In this document: one piece after another, positions 33,225 through 42,783 of the stretch
Layout: each line of letters opens with the position of its first letter
How positions within the stretch are numbered: position 1 is the first letter of the stretch
Origin: Paraburkholderia nodosa DSM 21604
Lineage (GTDB): Bacteria; Pseudomonadota; Gammaproteobacteria; Burkholderiales; Burkholderiaceae
DNA length: 64,000 nucleotides
Assembly (NCBI RefSeq): GCF_000519185.1
Contig: NZ_JAFA01000009.1
Location: 248,503 to 312,502 of the forward strand
Direction: 5' to 3'
The notes under the pieces: generated by a model
Told to the model about the DNA's origin: nothing
The model's input: the letters and a program-made list of their open reading frames with translations, nothing else
Database searches by the model: none
Program-made: the position numbers and the translations under genes

Positions 33225-35999
33225 ATGAGTTCTGCCGGGAGTGCGGCAAGCGGTGCGGGCGCAGTGCAGTGGCACGCCATGCCCGCCGCCGAGATCGAGC
33301 GCCAGCTCAAAGTGAATCCGTCGCAAGGGCTCGATGTGGCGGACGCCGCGCAGCGCCTCGGCACCCATGGGGCGAACGTACTGCCCCAGGGCAAGAAAAG
33401 CGGCCCCTTCGTGCGGTTCCTTGCCCAGTTCAACAACGTGCTCATCTACGTGCTGCTCGCGGCGGGCTTCATCAAGCTGATGCTGAGCCTGTGGCTCGAC
33501 GCCTCGATCATCTTCGCGGTGGTCATCCTCAACTCGCTGCTGGGCTTCCTGCAGGAAGGGCGCGCCGAGAAAGCGCTCGACTCGATTCGCAACATGCTCT
33601 CCGCGGAAGCGCGCGTGCTGCGCGCCGGCGAGGTACGCCTCGTCCCCGCCGACGAGGTCGTGCCCGGCGACATCGTGCTGCTGGAGTCGGGCGACAAGAT
33701 CCCCGCGGACATCCGTCTCGTGGAGGCGCGGAACCTGCGCACGGAAGAGGCGGCGCTCACGGGCGAATCCGTGCCTGCGGAGAAGAACACCGGCGCGGTG
33801 CCGGCGCAAGCCACCGTGGGCGATCGCGAGAATATGGCCTTTTCCGGCACGATGGTCCTCTCGGGCCGCGCAACCGGCATCGTCGTGGCGACAGGCAGCC
33901 AGACGGAGCTTGGCCGCATCAACCAGATGCTGGCCGAGGTCAGCGCGCTGGAGACGCCGCTGCTACGCCAGATCAAGAAGTTTGGATACGTCATCACGAT
34001 CGCCATCGGCATCATTAGCGTGCTGCTCTTCGCATGGGGCCACTGGCTCGGCCACATGACCTTCATCCAGTTGTTCCAGGCCGTGGTGGGCATCGCGGTC
34101 TCGGTGATCCCGGAAGGCCTGCCGGCGCTCATCACCATCACGCTCGCCATCGGCGTGCAGCGCATGGCGAAGCGCAACGCCATCATCCGCCGCCTGCCCG
34201 CGGTCGAGACGCTGGGTTCCGTCTCGCGCATCTGCTCGGACAAGACCGGCACGCTCACGCTCATGGAGATGATGGTGACCTCGGTCGTGACGGCGGACGC
34301 GCCCTATGAAGTGACCGGCGACGGCTACGCGCCCGAAGGCGACGTCCGCGCGGGCGGCAAGGCGCTCGGCGCCGCCCCGCCGGAAGTGCTCACGCTCATG
34401 GGCCGCGTATCCATCCTGTGCAACGACGCCGGCCTCTTCGAAGAAGACGGCAAATGGAAGGTGGAAGGCGACCCGACCGAGGGCGCGCTCTACCCGTTCG
34501 CCGGCAAACTCGGCATGGACCGCGGCGCGGAAGCCGCCGCCGCGCCGCGCATCGACGGCATTCCCTTCGAGTCCGAACACAAGTTCATGGCCACGCTGAA
34601 CCGTTCAGCGCAAGGCGAGATGCTGCTCGTGAAGGGCGCGCCGGAAGTGATCATCGAAAATTGCGACCGCCAGCAAACGGCGAGCGGCCCCGCGCCGCTC
34701 GAGCGCGAGCGCTTTGCGCGCGAAGGCGAGCGGCTCGCCTCGCAGGGCGAACGCGTGCTGGCGCTGGCCTGGCTGCCCGACCCCGGCCTCGAAGTGGGCA
34801 ACCTCGGCCCGCAGGACCTGCCGAAGACGCTCGTGCTGCTCGGTCTCGTGGGCCTCATGGACCCGCCGCGCAAGGAGGCGATCGATGCGGTGCGCGAATG
34901 CCACGGCGGCGGTATCCGCGTGACGATGATCACGGGCGACCACAAGGTCACGGCCGCCGCGATTGCGGGCATGCTCGGCATCGGCGACGGCAGGACGGCC
35001 GTGGCCGGCACCGAGATCGAGGCGATGAACGACGCCGCGCTGCAGGAATGCGTGCGTGACGTGGATGTGTTCGCGCGCGCGAGCCCCGAGCACAAGCTGC
35101 GGCTCGTGAAGGCGATCCAGGCCAACCGGCAGGTGGTCGCCATGACGGGCGACGGCGTGAACGATGCGCCCGCGCTCAAGAAGGCCGACATCGGCGTGGC
35201 GATGGGCATCAAGGGCACGGAAGTCACGAAGGAAGCCGCGGGCATGATCCTCGCCGACGACAATTTCGCCTCGATCTCGGCGGCGGTGAAGGAGGGGCGC
35301 ACGGTCTACAACAACATCGAAAAGGCCATGCTCTTCATGCTGCCCACCAATATCGCCCAGGGCGCCGTGATTGCCATCGCAATCCTGTTCGGCTTCGTGC
35401 TGCCGATCACCGCGCCGCAGGTGCTGTGGGTGAACATGGTCACGTCCGTCGCGCTCGGCCTCGTCATTTCCTTCGAGCCTCACGAGGACGACGTGATGCA
35501 GCGCCCGCCGCGCTCGATCGACCGTCCTATCGTCACACCATTCGGCGTGTGGCGCATTCTCTTTGTTGGCGCCACGCTCGTGCTCTATACGCTCGCCGCA
35601 TTCTTCTGGATGAAGTCGCAGGGTGTGTCCAACTCAATGGCGCGCACGGCCGCGGTCAACGCCATCACGCTGGGACAGGTCTTCTATCTGCTCAACAGCC
35701 GCTCGCTGATCAATTCGGCCCTATCGGTGCGCGCACACATGGGCAACCCGTATCTCTGGTACGGCATCGGCGCCGTCATCGTGCTGCAGATCCTGTTCAC
35801 CTATACGCTGCCCTTTCACGCCGTGTTCGATACCGAGTCCCTGCCGCTCTCGGCCTGGCTCTGGCTCGTGGCGGGCGCGATCCTGTTCTTCCTCGTGGTG
35901 GAGCTGGAGAAGCTCGTCATTCGCTCGATACCCGCGCTGAAAAAATCCGTGAGCCCGCAACAGCGCGGCGCGGCCACGAGGCAGTACCATGACGCGTAG
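33225..35999 (+). CDS. P-type cation-transporting ATPase (P2-type)
   Basis: This 924-residue membrane pump couples ATP hydrolysis to cation transport. It has the N-terminal cation ATPase domain, the actuator TGES loop (AALTGESVPAEK), the membrane PEGL motif (VIPEGLPALI), the phosphorylation site SDKTGT with Asp339, the nucleotide-binding KGAPE, and the hinge TGDGVNDAPALKKADIG. After DKTGTLT the usual Asn-x-Met reads Met-Glu-Met. The C terminus adds a four-span cation ATPase domain. The ATG at 33225 follows AGGGGG; the upstream in-frame extension is antisense to the LysR gene. Ca2+, Mn2+, Na+ or K+ are all possible cargo. Confidence 0.86.
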   Translation: MSSAGSAASGAGAVQWHAMPAAEIERQLKVNPSQGLDVADAAQRLGTHGANVLPQGKKSGPFVRFLAQFNNVLIYVLLAAGFIKLMLSLWLDASIIFAVVILNSLLGFLQEGRAEKALDSIRNMLSAEARVLRAGEVRLVPADEVVPGDIVLLESGDKIPADIRLVEARNLRTEEAALTGESVPAEKNTGAVPAQATVGDRENMAFSGTMVLSGRATGIVVATGSQTELGRINQMLAEVSALETPLLRQIKKFGYVITIAIGIISVLLFAWGHWLGHMTFIQLFQAVVGIAVSVIPEGLPALITITLAIGVQRMAKRNAIIRRLPAVETLGSVSRICSDKTGTLTLMEMMVTSVVTADAPYEVTGDGYAPEGDVRAGGKALGAAPPEVLTLMGRVSILCNDAGLFEEDGKWKVEGDPTEGALYPFAGKLGMDRGAEAAAAPRIDGIPFESEHKFMATLNRSAQGEMLLVKGAPEVIIENCDRQQTASGPAPLERERFAREGERLASQGERVLALAWLPDPGLEVGNLGPQDLPKTLVLLGLVGLMDPPRKEAIDAVRECHGGGIRVTMITGDHKVTAAAIAGMLGIGDGRTAVAGTEIEAMNDAALQECVRDVDVFARASPEHKLRLVKAIQANRQVVAMTGDGVNDAPALKKADIGVAMGIKGTEVTKEAAGMILADDNFASISAAVKEGRTVYNNIEKAMLFMLPTNIAQGAVIAIAILFGFVLPITAPQVLWVNMVTSVALGLVISFEPHEDDVMQRPPRSIDRPIVTPFGVWRILFVGATLVLYTLAAFFWMKSQGVSNSMARTAAVNAITLGQVFYLLNSRSLINSALSVRAHMGNPYLWYGIGAVIVLQILFTYTLPFHAVFDTESLPLSAWLWLVAGAILFFLVVELEKLVIRSIPALKKSVSPQQRGAATRQYHDA

Positions 36000-36038
36000 A
36001 ATCGTTTCGTCCCGACTTAAGAGCGAGGGCCCAATGCC

Positions 36039-37781
36039 ATGTTGCCTGGTGCGAACCTGAACCTGGTCGAAGTGACCGGATTGCTGGTGGGCGGGCTCGC
36101 CCTGTTCCTGTTCGGGCTGGATCTCATGACAGGGGCGCTCAAAACGATTGCCGGCGCGCGCCTGCAATCGCTGCTGGGTTCGCTCACCGCCAACCGGTTT
36201 CGGGGCGTGCTGGCGGGCGCGGGCATCACGGCGCTGCTGAATTCGTCGACCATCACCACGGTGCTGCTGGTGGGCTTCGTTTCCGCGCGGCTCATGACGC
36301 TGCTGCAGTCCGTCCCGATGATCATGGGCGCCAATATCGGCTCGACGCTCACCGCGCAGATCATCGCGTTCAATATCTCCGCGCTCACGCCGTTCATGCT
36401 CGGCGGCGGCTTCCTGCTCTATGGCTTCGCGAAACGCGAAACGCTGCGCGAGCTGGGCGGCGCGCTGCTCGGCCTCGGCCTGCTGTTTCTCGGCATCGAG
36501 ATGATGGGCAACGCGACCCGTCCGCTGCGCGATTACCAGCCGTTCATCGACGCGATGCAGAACATGCGCAATCCGCTCATCGGCATCGTGATCGGCGCGG
36601 TGTTCACGGCCGTCGTGCAAAGCTCGGCGGCCACGCTCGCGATCGTGATTGCGCTTGGCAGCCAGGGGCTGATTCCCCTCGAATCGGGCATTGCGCTGAT
36701 ACTCGGCGCCAATGTAGGCACCTGTGGCACGGCGCTGCTCGCTTCAATCGGCAAATCGGCGGAGGCGGCGCAAGTCGGTATCGTCCACCTGATCTTCAAC
36801 GTGCTTGGCGTGCTGTTCTTCGCCTTCGTGATTCCCCAGTTCGCCGATTTCGTACGCATGATCTCGCCTTCCGCGCCCGAGCTGACCGGCGCTGCGCGCC
36901 TCGCAGCGGAAACGCCGCGCCAGGCCGCCAATGCACATACGGTGTTCAGCGTGTTCAGTACCTTCGTGCTGATCTGGTTCACCGGGCCCATTGCGAAGCT
37001 CGCCGAACGCCTGGCCCCGGCGCGCCGCGAAGGGTGGCAGGACCCCGGCGTGCCGCGTTACCTCGATGAAACGCTGGTCGAAATGCCGGCGCTCGCCATT
37101 GCCCGCGTGCAACTCGAACTGGCTTCGCTCGGCAAGCTCGTGCAGATTCTCGTCGAGCATAGCGCCACGCTCCTGGTCGAAAGCTCCACGCAGGCGCTTT
37201 CCACGGTGACGAACGAGGACAAGGCGGCGGACTCGCTCAGCACCGCCATTCTCACCTATATCGGCAAGCTCTCCGACGCCGTGCATAGCGACGACGAAGG
37301 CCGGCAACTGGTGGATCTCGCGCGGATTGCGACCTGCCTCGACGCCATCCGCGAAGTGGCCACCACGAGCATGCTCGCGCTGAGCCAGAGGCGCGCCGCG
37401 CAAAGCGCGGACGTGACCGTGTTGGCGAACAACCCCGAGCTGGTGCAATTCGCCAGGTCCGTCATCGAGCGTTTCACGCTTGCCGTGCAGATGATCGCGC
37501 ACCCGGAGGCCGACGTCGTGACGGGCATCGTCAACGCCAAGCCGGAAATCGAAGCCCAGTCCGACTCGGCGCGTCAGCACATCATGTCCGCGCTGCAGTT
37601 GCGCAACGAGAGCGCGGCGTTCCTTTTCCGCTTCGCCAACGACGTGATCGAGCAGTTGAACGAGGTGGCGCGGCTCTCCCGCGCCATCGCCAAGGCCACG
37701 CGGTGGCTGCACGACGTGAAAGTGCTGGAGCCTGAAAGCACAGAGGCCGTGGCCGAGACCGAGGCAGAAGCTCAGGCGTGA
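36039..37781 (+). CDS. Na/phosphate cotransporter-family protein with PhoU-like C-terminal domain
   Basis: This 580-residue protein has two Na/Pi cotransporter repeats in the membrane half (TGLLVGGLALFLFGLDLMTG, TALLNSSTITTVLLVGFV, then AVVQSSAATLAIVIALGSQG), including the duplicated Q/N-S-S motifs that line the phosphate path. A cytoplasmic PhoU-like helical tail follows (residues about 345-560). It is 39 bases after the ATPase stop, so co-transcription is likely. Bacterial NptA/YjbB proteins of this kind move phosphate with Na+, often outward, but related proteins may carry other anions. Confidence 0.85.
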   Translation: MLPGANLNLVEVTGLLVGGLALFLFGLDLMTGALKTIAGARLQSLLGSLTANRFRGVLAGAGITALLNSSTITTVLLVGFVSARLMTLLQSVPMIMGANIGSTLTAQIIAFNISALTPFMLGGGFLLYGFAKRETLRELGGALLGLGLLFLGIEMMGNATRPLRDYQPFIDAMQNMRNPLIGIVIGAVFTAVVQSSAATLAIVIALGSQGLIPLESGIALILGANVGTCGTALLASIGKSAEAAQVGIVHLIFNVLGVLFFAFVIPQFADFVRMISPSAPELTGAARLAAETPRQAANAHTVFSVFSTFVLIWFTGPIAKLAERLAPARREGWQDPGVPRYLDETLVEMPALAIARVQLELASLGKLVQILVEHSATLLVESSTQALSTVTNEDKAADSLSTAILTYIGKLSDAVHSDDEGRQLVDLARIATCLDAIREVATTSMLALSQRRAAQSADVTVLANNPELVQFARSVIERFTLAVQMIAHPEADVVTGIVNAKPEIEAQSDSARQHIMSALQLRNESAAFLFRFANDVIEQLNEVARLSRAIAKATRWLHDVKVLEPESTEAVAETEAEAQA

Positions 37782-37812
37782 AGACGCGGCGCGCGCAGGC
37801 TGCGCGTGGCCT

Positions 37813-39333
37813 TCAACGCGTAGCGCCCGAGGTCAGCGCGTGAGGAGCGCTCGTGGGCACCGCTTCGAGAAAGCCGCGCCCCATCTCCGCCTCGAAACGC
37901 GAAGCGCTCCCCTCCCAGACGATGCGCGCATGTTCCAGCACATAAACGCGATCCGCGTGCGGCAGGGCGAAGCGAACGTTCTGCTCGCCCAGCAGCACGG
38001 TAATGGGCGTGGACTGCTGCAGCGCATCCAGCGCCTTCGAAAGCTGTTCGAGGATCACGGGTGCGAGCCCGAGCGTCGGCTCGTCGAGTATCAGCAGCCT
38101 GGGCTGGGGCATGAGCGCACGCGCAATGGCCAGCATTTGCTGCTCGCCGCCCGAGAGCGTGCGCGCGGTTTGGCGCTGGCGCGACTTGAGGATGGGAAAG
38201 AGGTCGAAGAGCCATATGAGCTGCTTTTTGCGCACCTCGTCGGAGAGATGATAGCCGCCGAGTTCGAGATTCTCGCGCACCGTCATGTCGCCGAACAGTT
38301 CGCGCGTTTCCGGGCATTGCACGAGGCCCGCGCGCGACACGGCCGCCCCGCTCATGCCCTTCAGGTCGCGCCCGTCGAAGCGGATCGTCCCCTTGTACGG
38401 CAGCAGGCCGGAAAGAGCGTTGAACAGCGTGGTCTTGCCCGCGCCGTTGAGGCCGACCACCGAAACGAACTCGCCCTCGCGAACGTGCAGGCTCACGCCG
38501 TCGAGCGCGCATGCCTTGCCGTACAGCACGCGCAGGTCGGAGACCTCGAGGATGTCGCGCTTCGCCTCGCCCGCAAAGCTGGAGCGCTGACGCAACTCCA
38601 GCTTGCCGCCCAGATACACGCGGCGGACCGTTTCGTTTTGCATCACTTCTTCAGCCGTGCCTTCGGCAACGTGCTCGCCAAGGTACATGGCGAGCACCCG
38701 GTCGGCGAGCGCTGAAAGGCTCTTGACGTTGTGATCGACCAGCAGCACCGCGCGGCCCTCCGCGCGAAAACCGCGAATCAGTTCGGAGAATGCCTCCGAT
38801 TCGGCAACCGTGAGTCCTGCGAAGGGTTCGTCGACGAGCACGACCTGCGGGTCGCGCGCAATCGCCTTCGCCATTTCCATGCGGCGCAGGTCCGCGAACG
38901 GCAGCGTAGCGGGATGCCGGTGCATGACGCCGGCCAGACCCACGCGAGCGGCAATTTCCTGCGCGCGCTGATGCACATGCGGCTCTGCCGCGAGCTTGAC
39001 GAGCGAGTCCGGCAGCAGCGCGAGCTTGATGTGCTCCAGCACCGTTTGCCGATGCAGCGGGCGCGAATGCTGGAACACGATGCCCACGCCCGCGCGCGCG
39101 ATGCGGTGCGGCGCCCAGCCGGCCATCTCCACGCCGTTCACCTTGACCGAGCCCGCGTTGGGCCGCTCGATGCCCATAATGAGCTTCATCACGGTCGACT
39201 TGCCGGACCCGTTGGGTCCGATCAGGCCCAGGATCTCGCCGGGCCGGATGTCGAAGCCAATGTCCTTCACCGCGACCAGACCGCCAAAGCGCTTGGTCAG
39301 CCCGCGCACCGAGAGCAGCGGCGTGTCGTTCAT
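37813..39333 (-). CDS. Fused LivG-LivF ATPase of a branched-chain-amino-acid-type ABC importer
   Basis: This 506-residue protein joins the two ATPases that are normally separate genes. Domain 1 (LivG-like, residues about 5-250) has Walker A GPNGSGKST and Walker B VVLVDEPFAGL, but its signature reads LPFADLRR. Domain 2 (LivF-like, about 270-500) has Walker A GLNGAGKTT, the intact signature LSGGEQQ and Walker B LLILDEPTLGL. The linker (ELRQRSSFAGEAKRDILE) has no Met, stop or internal start, so it is a true fusion and not read-through of two frames. The start ATG overlaps the LivM stop by four bases. It ends 32 bases from the convergent Na/phosphate-family gene. Confidence 0.88.
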   Translation of the reverse strand: MNDTPLLSVRGLTKRFGGLVAVKDIGFDIRPGEILGLIGPNGSGKSTVMKLIMGIERPNAGSVKVNGVEMAGWAPHRIARAGVGIVFQHSRPLHRQTVLEHIKLALLPDSLVKLAAEPHVHQRAQEIAARVGLAGVMHRHPATLPFADLRRMEMAKAIARDPQVVLVDEPFAGLTVAESEAFSELIRGFRAEGRAVLLVDHNVKSLSALADRVLAMYLGEHVAEGTAEEVMQNETVRRVYLGGKLELRQRSSFAGEAKRDILEVSDLRVLYGKACALDGVSLHVREGEFVSVVGLNGAGKTTLFNALSGLLPYKGTIRFDGRDLKGMSGAAVSRAGLVQCPETRELFGDMTVRENLELGGYHLSDEVRKKQLIWLFDLFPILKSRQRQTARTLSGGEQQMLAIARALMPQPRLLILDEPTLGLAPVILEQLSKALDALQQSTPITVLLGEQNVRFALPHADRVYVLEHARIVWEGSASRFEAEMGRGFLEAVPTSAPHALTSGATR

Positions 39334-40256
39334 TGGCGTTCCCTCGTCCGCAGCAAGTTGCCGAGCAGGCCGTCCGGAAAGAACAGCAGCGCCGCGAGCG
39401 CCACGGCCGCGACGACGAACGTATTGAGCTGGCCGAGCGGGCGCAGGAACTCGCCGGCCACGATCAGGAAGATCGATCCGAGCACGGCGCCGAGTATCGT
39501 GCGGCGCCCGCCGAGTACGGCCGCGATGATGATTTGCACCCCTACGCTCAAGTCCACCACCGTGCTCACCGAAGCCGTGCCTTGATAGAACACGAGCATC
39601 GCGCCCGCCACGCCCGAAAACACGGCGCTGATGCAAAAGGCCACGAGCTTGTGCCGCGTGACGTTGAAGCCCAGCGCCTGCGCACCGGTGGCGTCCTGGC
39701 CGCTGGCCTGCAAGATGAGGCCGATCGCCGAGCGCGAGAGGCCGAACAGCAGGATTGCGCAAACCACCAGAAACGCCAGCGCGATCCAGTAGTTATTGTT
39801 GGCATCGACGGACATCACGTCGGGCACCATCATGCCGATCTCGCCGCCCGTCACGCCAGCGAAAATCACGATGGCGTTCTGCAGCAGCAACACGGCCACG
39901 AGCGTGACGAGGCCGAAGTACGGGCCGCGCAGCCGCAGCGCGGGCACCGCGAGCAGCAGGCCGCCCACCAGCGCGACGACGCCGCCCGCAATCACGCAAA
40001 CCGGAATCGGCAGACCCCAATGGGCGTCGATGATCGCCGCCGAATAGGCGCCGAGGCCAATCAGGAACGTCGGGCCGAAATTCACCTCGCCGGCAAAGCC
40101 GAACAGCAGATCCCACGACATCGCGAACACGCCGAAGTAATACGCGACCGTGAGCACGCCGAGGATATAGCCCGACATCCACCACGGCAGCATGGCCGCC
40201 GCTACGACGAGCAATGCCGCCACCCATATCCCACGCGAACGAAGAAGACCGGACAT
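39330..40256 (-). CDS. Branched-chain-amino-acid-type ABC permease (LivM-like)
   Basis: This 308-residue inner-membrane protein has about nine hydrophobic spans and LivM features such as FGFAGEVNFGPTFLIGLGAY and the segment ALGFNVTRHKLVAFCISAVF that contacts the ATPase. The start at 40256 (MSGLLRSRG) is preferred over the far longer open frame, whose N terminus is a shadow of the LivH gene. It lies 23 bases after LivH and overlaps the fused ATPase by four bases. Confidence 0.86.
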   Translation of the reverse strand: MSGLLRSRGIWVAALLVVAAAMLPWWMSGYILGVLTVAYYFGVFAMSWDLLFGFAGEVNFGPTFLIGLGAYSAAIIDAHWGLPIPVCVIAGGVVALVGGLLLAVPALRLRGPYFGLVTLVAVLLLQNAIVIFAGVTGGEIGMMVPDVMSVDANNNYWIALAFLVVCAILLFGLSRSAIGLILQASGQDATGAQALGFNVTRHKLVAFCISAVFSGVAGAMLVFYQGTASVSTVVDLSVGVQIIIAAVLGGRRTILGAVLGSIFLIVAGEFLRPLGQLNTFVVAAVALAALLFFPDGLLGNLLRTRERQ

Positions 40257-40279
40257 GTCGATGTGCTCCCTTCGCTCGG

Positions 40280-41155
40280 TTAGCGACGGCCCAGGAAGCC
40301 CTGGGGCCGCACATACACGACGAGCACCAGCAGCAGCAGCGCGGGCAGCGGCCGCAGCGTCGGCGCAACGAGATACGCGGTGACGGTCTCCAGATAGCCG
40401 ACCACATACGCGGCCATCAACGACCCGGAAACACTGCCGAGTCCGCCCAGCACGACGATGGAGAACGCGCTCGCCGTGAGCTGTCCGGCATTGTTCGTAC
40501 TCACGCCGAGGAACGACGCCAGCAGCACGCCCGCAATGCCCGCCAGCACGCCGTAGATGGTCCACGCGAGCAGATAGATGCGCGAGAGTTCGAAGCCGAG
40601 CAGCGTGAGGCCGCGCGGATTCATCGAGGCCGCGAGCAGCGCCTTGCCCGCGCGCGTGCGATTCACGAAGAGCCACAGGAGGCCGATCACTGCCCAGCAA
40701 ACCACGGCGATCATGATCTCGTTGAACGGCACGCGCACGCTGCCGATCATCGCCACGCCGCTGATGAGCGGGCGCATCGTCACGGGGTTGTCGGTGAAGA
40801 GCCAGGCCATGCCCTGCTGGATCATGATGCCCCACAGCAAGGTGCCGGTGAGCACGAAGATTTCCTTCTCTTCGGCCGGAATCGCGGCGGAACGCTGGAT
40901 AGGCCGCACCACCATCAGATAGGTGACATAAGCCGTGACGAGACCGGCGACCACGCCAAGCAGCGTGCCGAGGTAGGTGCCGAGGCCCGCTTCGCCCGCG
41001 AGCATCCAGCCCATCAGCGCCGCGACGAGCATCACGCCGCCGTGCGCGAGATTCAATATGCCGGAGACGCCGAAAATCAGCGTGAAGCCGATGGCGCCGA
41101 GCGCGTAGAGCGAGCTGATGGCAAAGCCGTCGATGAGGATCTGCAGGAGCAGCAT
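40280..41155 (-). CDS. Branched-chain-amino-acid-type ABC permease (LivH-like)
   Basis: This 291-residue permease carries the LivH pattern: ILIDGFAISSLYALGAIGFT, GILNLAHGGVMLVAAL and VVLGGLGSVSGSLMAAYVVG. The start at 41155 has GAAAGG six bases upstream; an in-frame start at 41191 would add 12 residues and run into the hairpin arm. It is separated from the binding-protein gene by 118 bases containing a perfect 14-bp inverted repeat. Confidence 0.86.
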   Translation of the reverse strand: MLLLQILIDGFAISSLYALGAIGFTLIFGVSGILNLAHGGVMLVAALMGWMLAGEAGLGTYLGTLLGVVAGLVTAYVTYLMVVRPIQRSAAIPAEEKEIFVLTGTLLWGIMIQQGMAWLFTDNPVTMRPLISGVAMIGSVRVPFNEIMIAVVCWAVIGLLWLFVNRTRAGKALLAASMNPRGLTLLGFELSRIYLLAWTIYGVLAGIAGVLLASFLGVSTNNAGQLTASAFSIVVLGGLGSVSGSLMAAYVVGYLETVTAYLVAPTLRPLPALLLLVLVVYVRPQGFLGRR

Positions 41156-41191
41156 GTCCGGCCTTTCATGTGGGTTGGTCTGTCGCAACAT

Positions 41192-41232
41192 GCGCCGTGC
41201 GGCCCATCGTCAAACGAAGGGCCGCACGGCGC
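41192..41232. other. Perfect 14-bp inverted repeat between binding-protein and permease genes
   Basis: GCGCCGTGCGGCCC (41192-41205) and GGGCCGCACGGCGC (41219-41232) are exact complements around a 13-base loop. On the minus-strand transcript it lies after the binding-protein gene and before livH. Stem-loops in this place often protect the abundant binding-protein mRNA and reduce expression of the membrane genes. No T-run follows, so a full stop is unlikely. Confidence 0.6.
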
Positions 41233-41273
41233 GACGCACTACGACCAGGGCCTGTTATTAGTGTGAACAGGCG

Positions 41274-42542
41274 CTAGTTCGCGCTAGCCTGCTGGAGCTT
41301 GATGAAGGTCGGGAACTTGACCTTGCCGTTCGCAACGGACTTGGGCCAGATCGCGATCTGCTTGCCGTCCTGCCACTGCAGGTTGATGCCGGTGATGTAG
41401 CCCGGGCCGTACTTCAGCGCGTGTGTGAACTGGTCGTCCTTGCCGTAGAACTGCCAGCGCCCGATCGTGCCTACGTAATCCGTCTTCTCGAGCGCGGCGA
41501 CCATCTGGTCCGGATCGGTCGAGCCCTTGTTGCGCCTGATCGCATCCGCGAGGATGTACACGAGGTCATAGGTCGAGAAGCCGCAATACGCAGGCGATAC
41601 GCCGAATTTCTTCTGGTACGCATCCGCGAAGGGCACCGTCTTCGGCGTGATCGCCACGCCCGGCGCCGCAGCAGAAGCCGTGATCACGCCCTCCGTCGCG
41701 CCGTTCGTGTCCTTCCAGAAGCTCGTGGTCGTGGCCTGCGAGCTTTGTCCCGACATCGGGATCGGCACCTGCTGATCGTGCCATTGCACCGTCGGCTGCA
41801 CGCCCACGTGGCTGATGCCCGTGGTAATCGTATCGGGGTGCTTCGCCTCGATCTGGTTGAAAATTGGTGTGAAGTCCGAAGTATCCGGATTGAAGCGGAT
41901 ATGATCCAGCACCTTGAGACCGGCCTTGGGCAGGCATTCCATGAAGCGCTCGTCGAGCGGCTTGGTCCATGCCGCGTCCTCGCTCATCACGACCGTCGAC
42001 TTCATCTTGAACTGGCCGACGAGAACATCATGCGAAAAATCGCAGATCGACTGCGCGATGAACGCCGACGTCATCCAGCCATGGAACGTGTACTTGTAGT
42101 GGTCGTAGTCGTCGTGAACGTGCTTCGAAATATCGTTGCTCGCGGCGCCCGGCGTAATAAAGGGCATTTTCAGCCGTGCCGACCAGGGTTCCATGGCGAG
42201 CGCCACTTCGCTGATATAGCTGCCGATCACGGCGACCACCTTGTCCTGGGTCGCGGCGCGCTGGAACGCGCGCACGCCGTCCGAGGCCGACGAGTGGTCG
42301 TCGTACGCGATGATCTGGATGGGCCGGCCATCCACGCCGCCGCTCGCGTTGATTTCGTCCGCGGCGAGCTGCGCCGCCTTGCTGATCGAGGCGCCCGCCA
42401 CCGCGGACTCCTCGCTGATCACGCCGATCTTGATCGGGTCCCCCGCGGCATGCGCGCTGGCCGCGAGGCCCAGCCCTGCTGCCACCATACCCGTCGCCGC
42501 TACGCGATGAAGGTTTCGCCACACGCCGTTACTGGACATCAT
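41274..42542 (-). CDS. ABC transporter substrate-binding protein (Leu/Ile/Val-type, type I fold)
   Basis: This 422-residue periplasmic protein has a signal peptide (VAATGMVAAGLGLAASAHAA) and the ligand-binding receptor fold (DPIKIGVISEESAVAG, then AVIGSYISEVALAMEPWSAR). The specificity is open. The family includes binders of branched amino acids, urea, amides and aromatic acids, and the YDHYKYTFHG segment is not one I can tie to a ligand. It is the first gene of the ABC operon that ends with the fused ATPase at 37813. Confidence 0.85.
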   Translation of the reverse strand: MMSSNGVWRNLHRVAATGMVAAGLGLAASAHAAGDPIKIGVISEESAVAGASISKAAQLAADEINASGGVDGRPIQIIAYDDHSSASDGVRAFQRAATQDKVVAVIGSYISEVALAMEPWSARLKMPFITPGAASNDISKHVHDDYDHYKYTFHGWMTSAFIAQSICDFSHDVLVGQFKMKSTVVMSEDAAWTKPLDERFMECLPKAGLKVLDHIRFNPDTSDFTPIFNQIEAKHPDTITTGISHVGVQPTVQWHDQQVPIPMSGQSSQATTTSFWKDTNGATEGVITASAAAPGVAITPKTVPFADAYQKKFGVSPAYCGFSTYDLVYILADAIRRNKGSTDPDQMVAALEKTDYVGTIGRWQFYGKDDQFTHALKYGPGYITGINLQWQDGKQIAIWPKSVANGKVKFPTFIKLQQASAN

Positions 42543-42783
42543 GCATCTCCGATTCGCCAGGATCGTTGAGGAACATCTGCCCGCTACATTGCTGCTTTGA
42601 AGAATGTGCCCACAACAGTATCACCAGCCCTTGCGCGCTCAATCGGGACAAACGATGACAGGTAACATACGGATAACCTGCGGATTTCATGGTGCAAAGC
42701 GGCAAGAAAATGCGCTTCCCCGCGCGCCTGCGGACGCTACGCGCAGCACCTCGCACACGTTCGCGATCGCTGAACGGTGCCGC

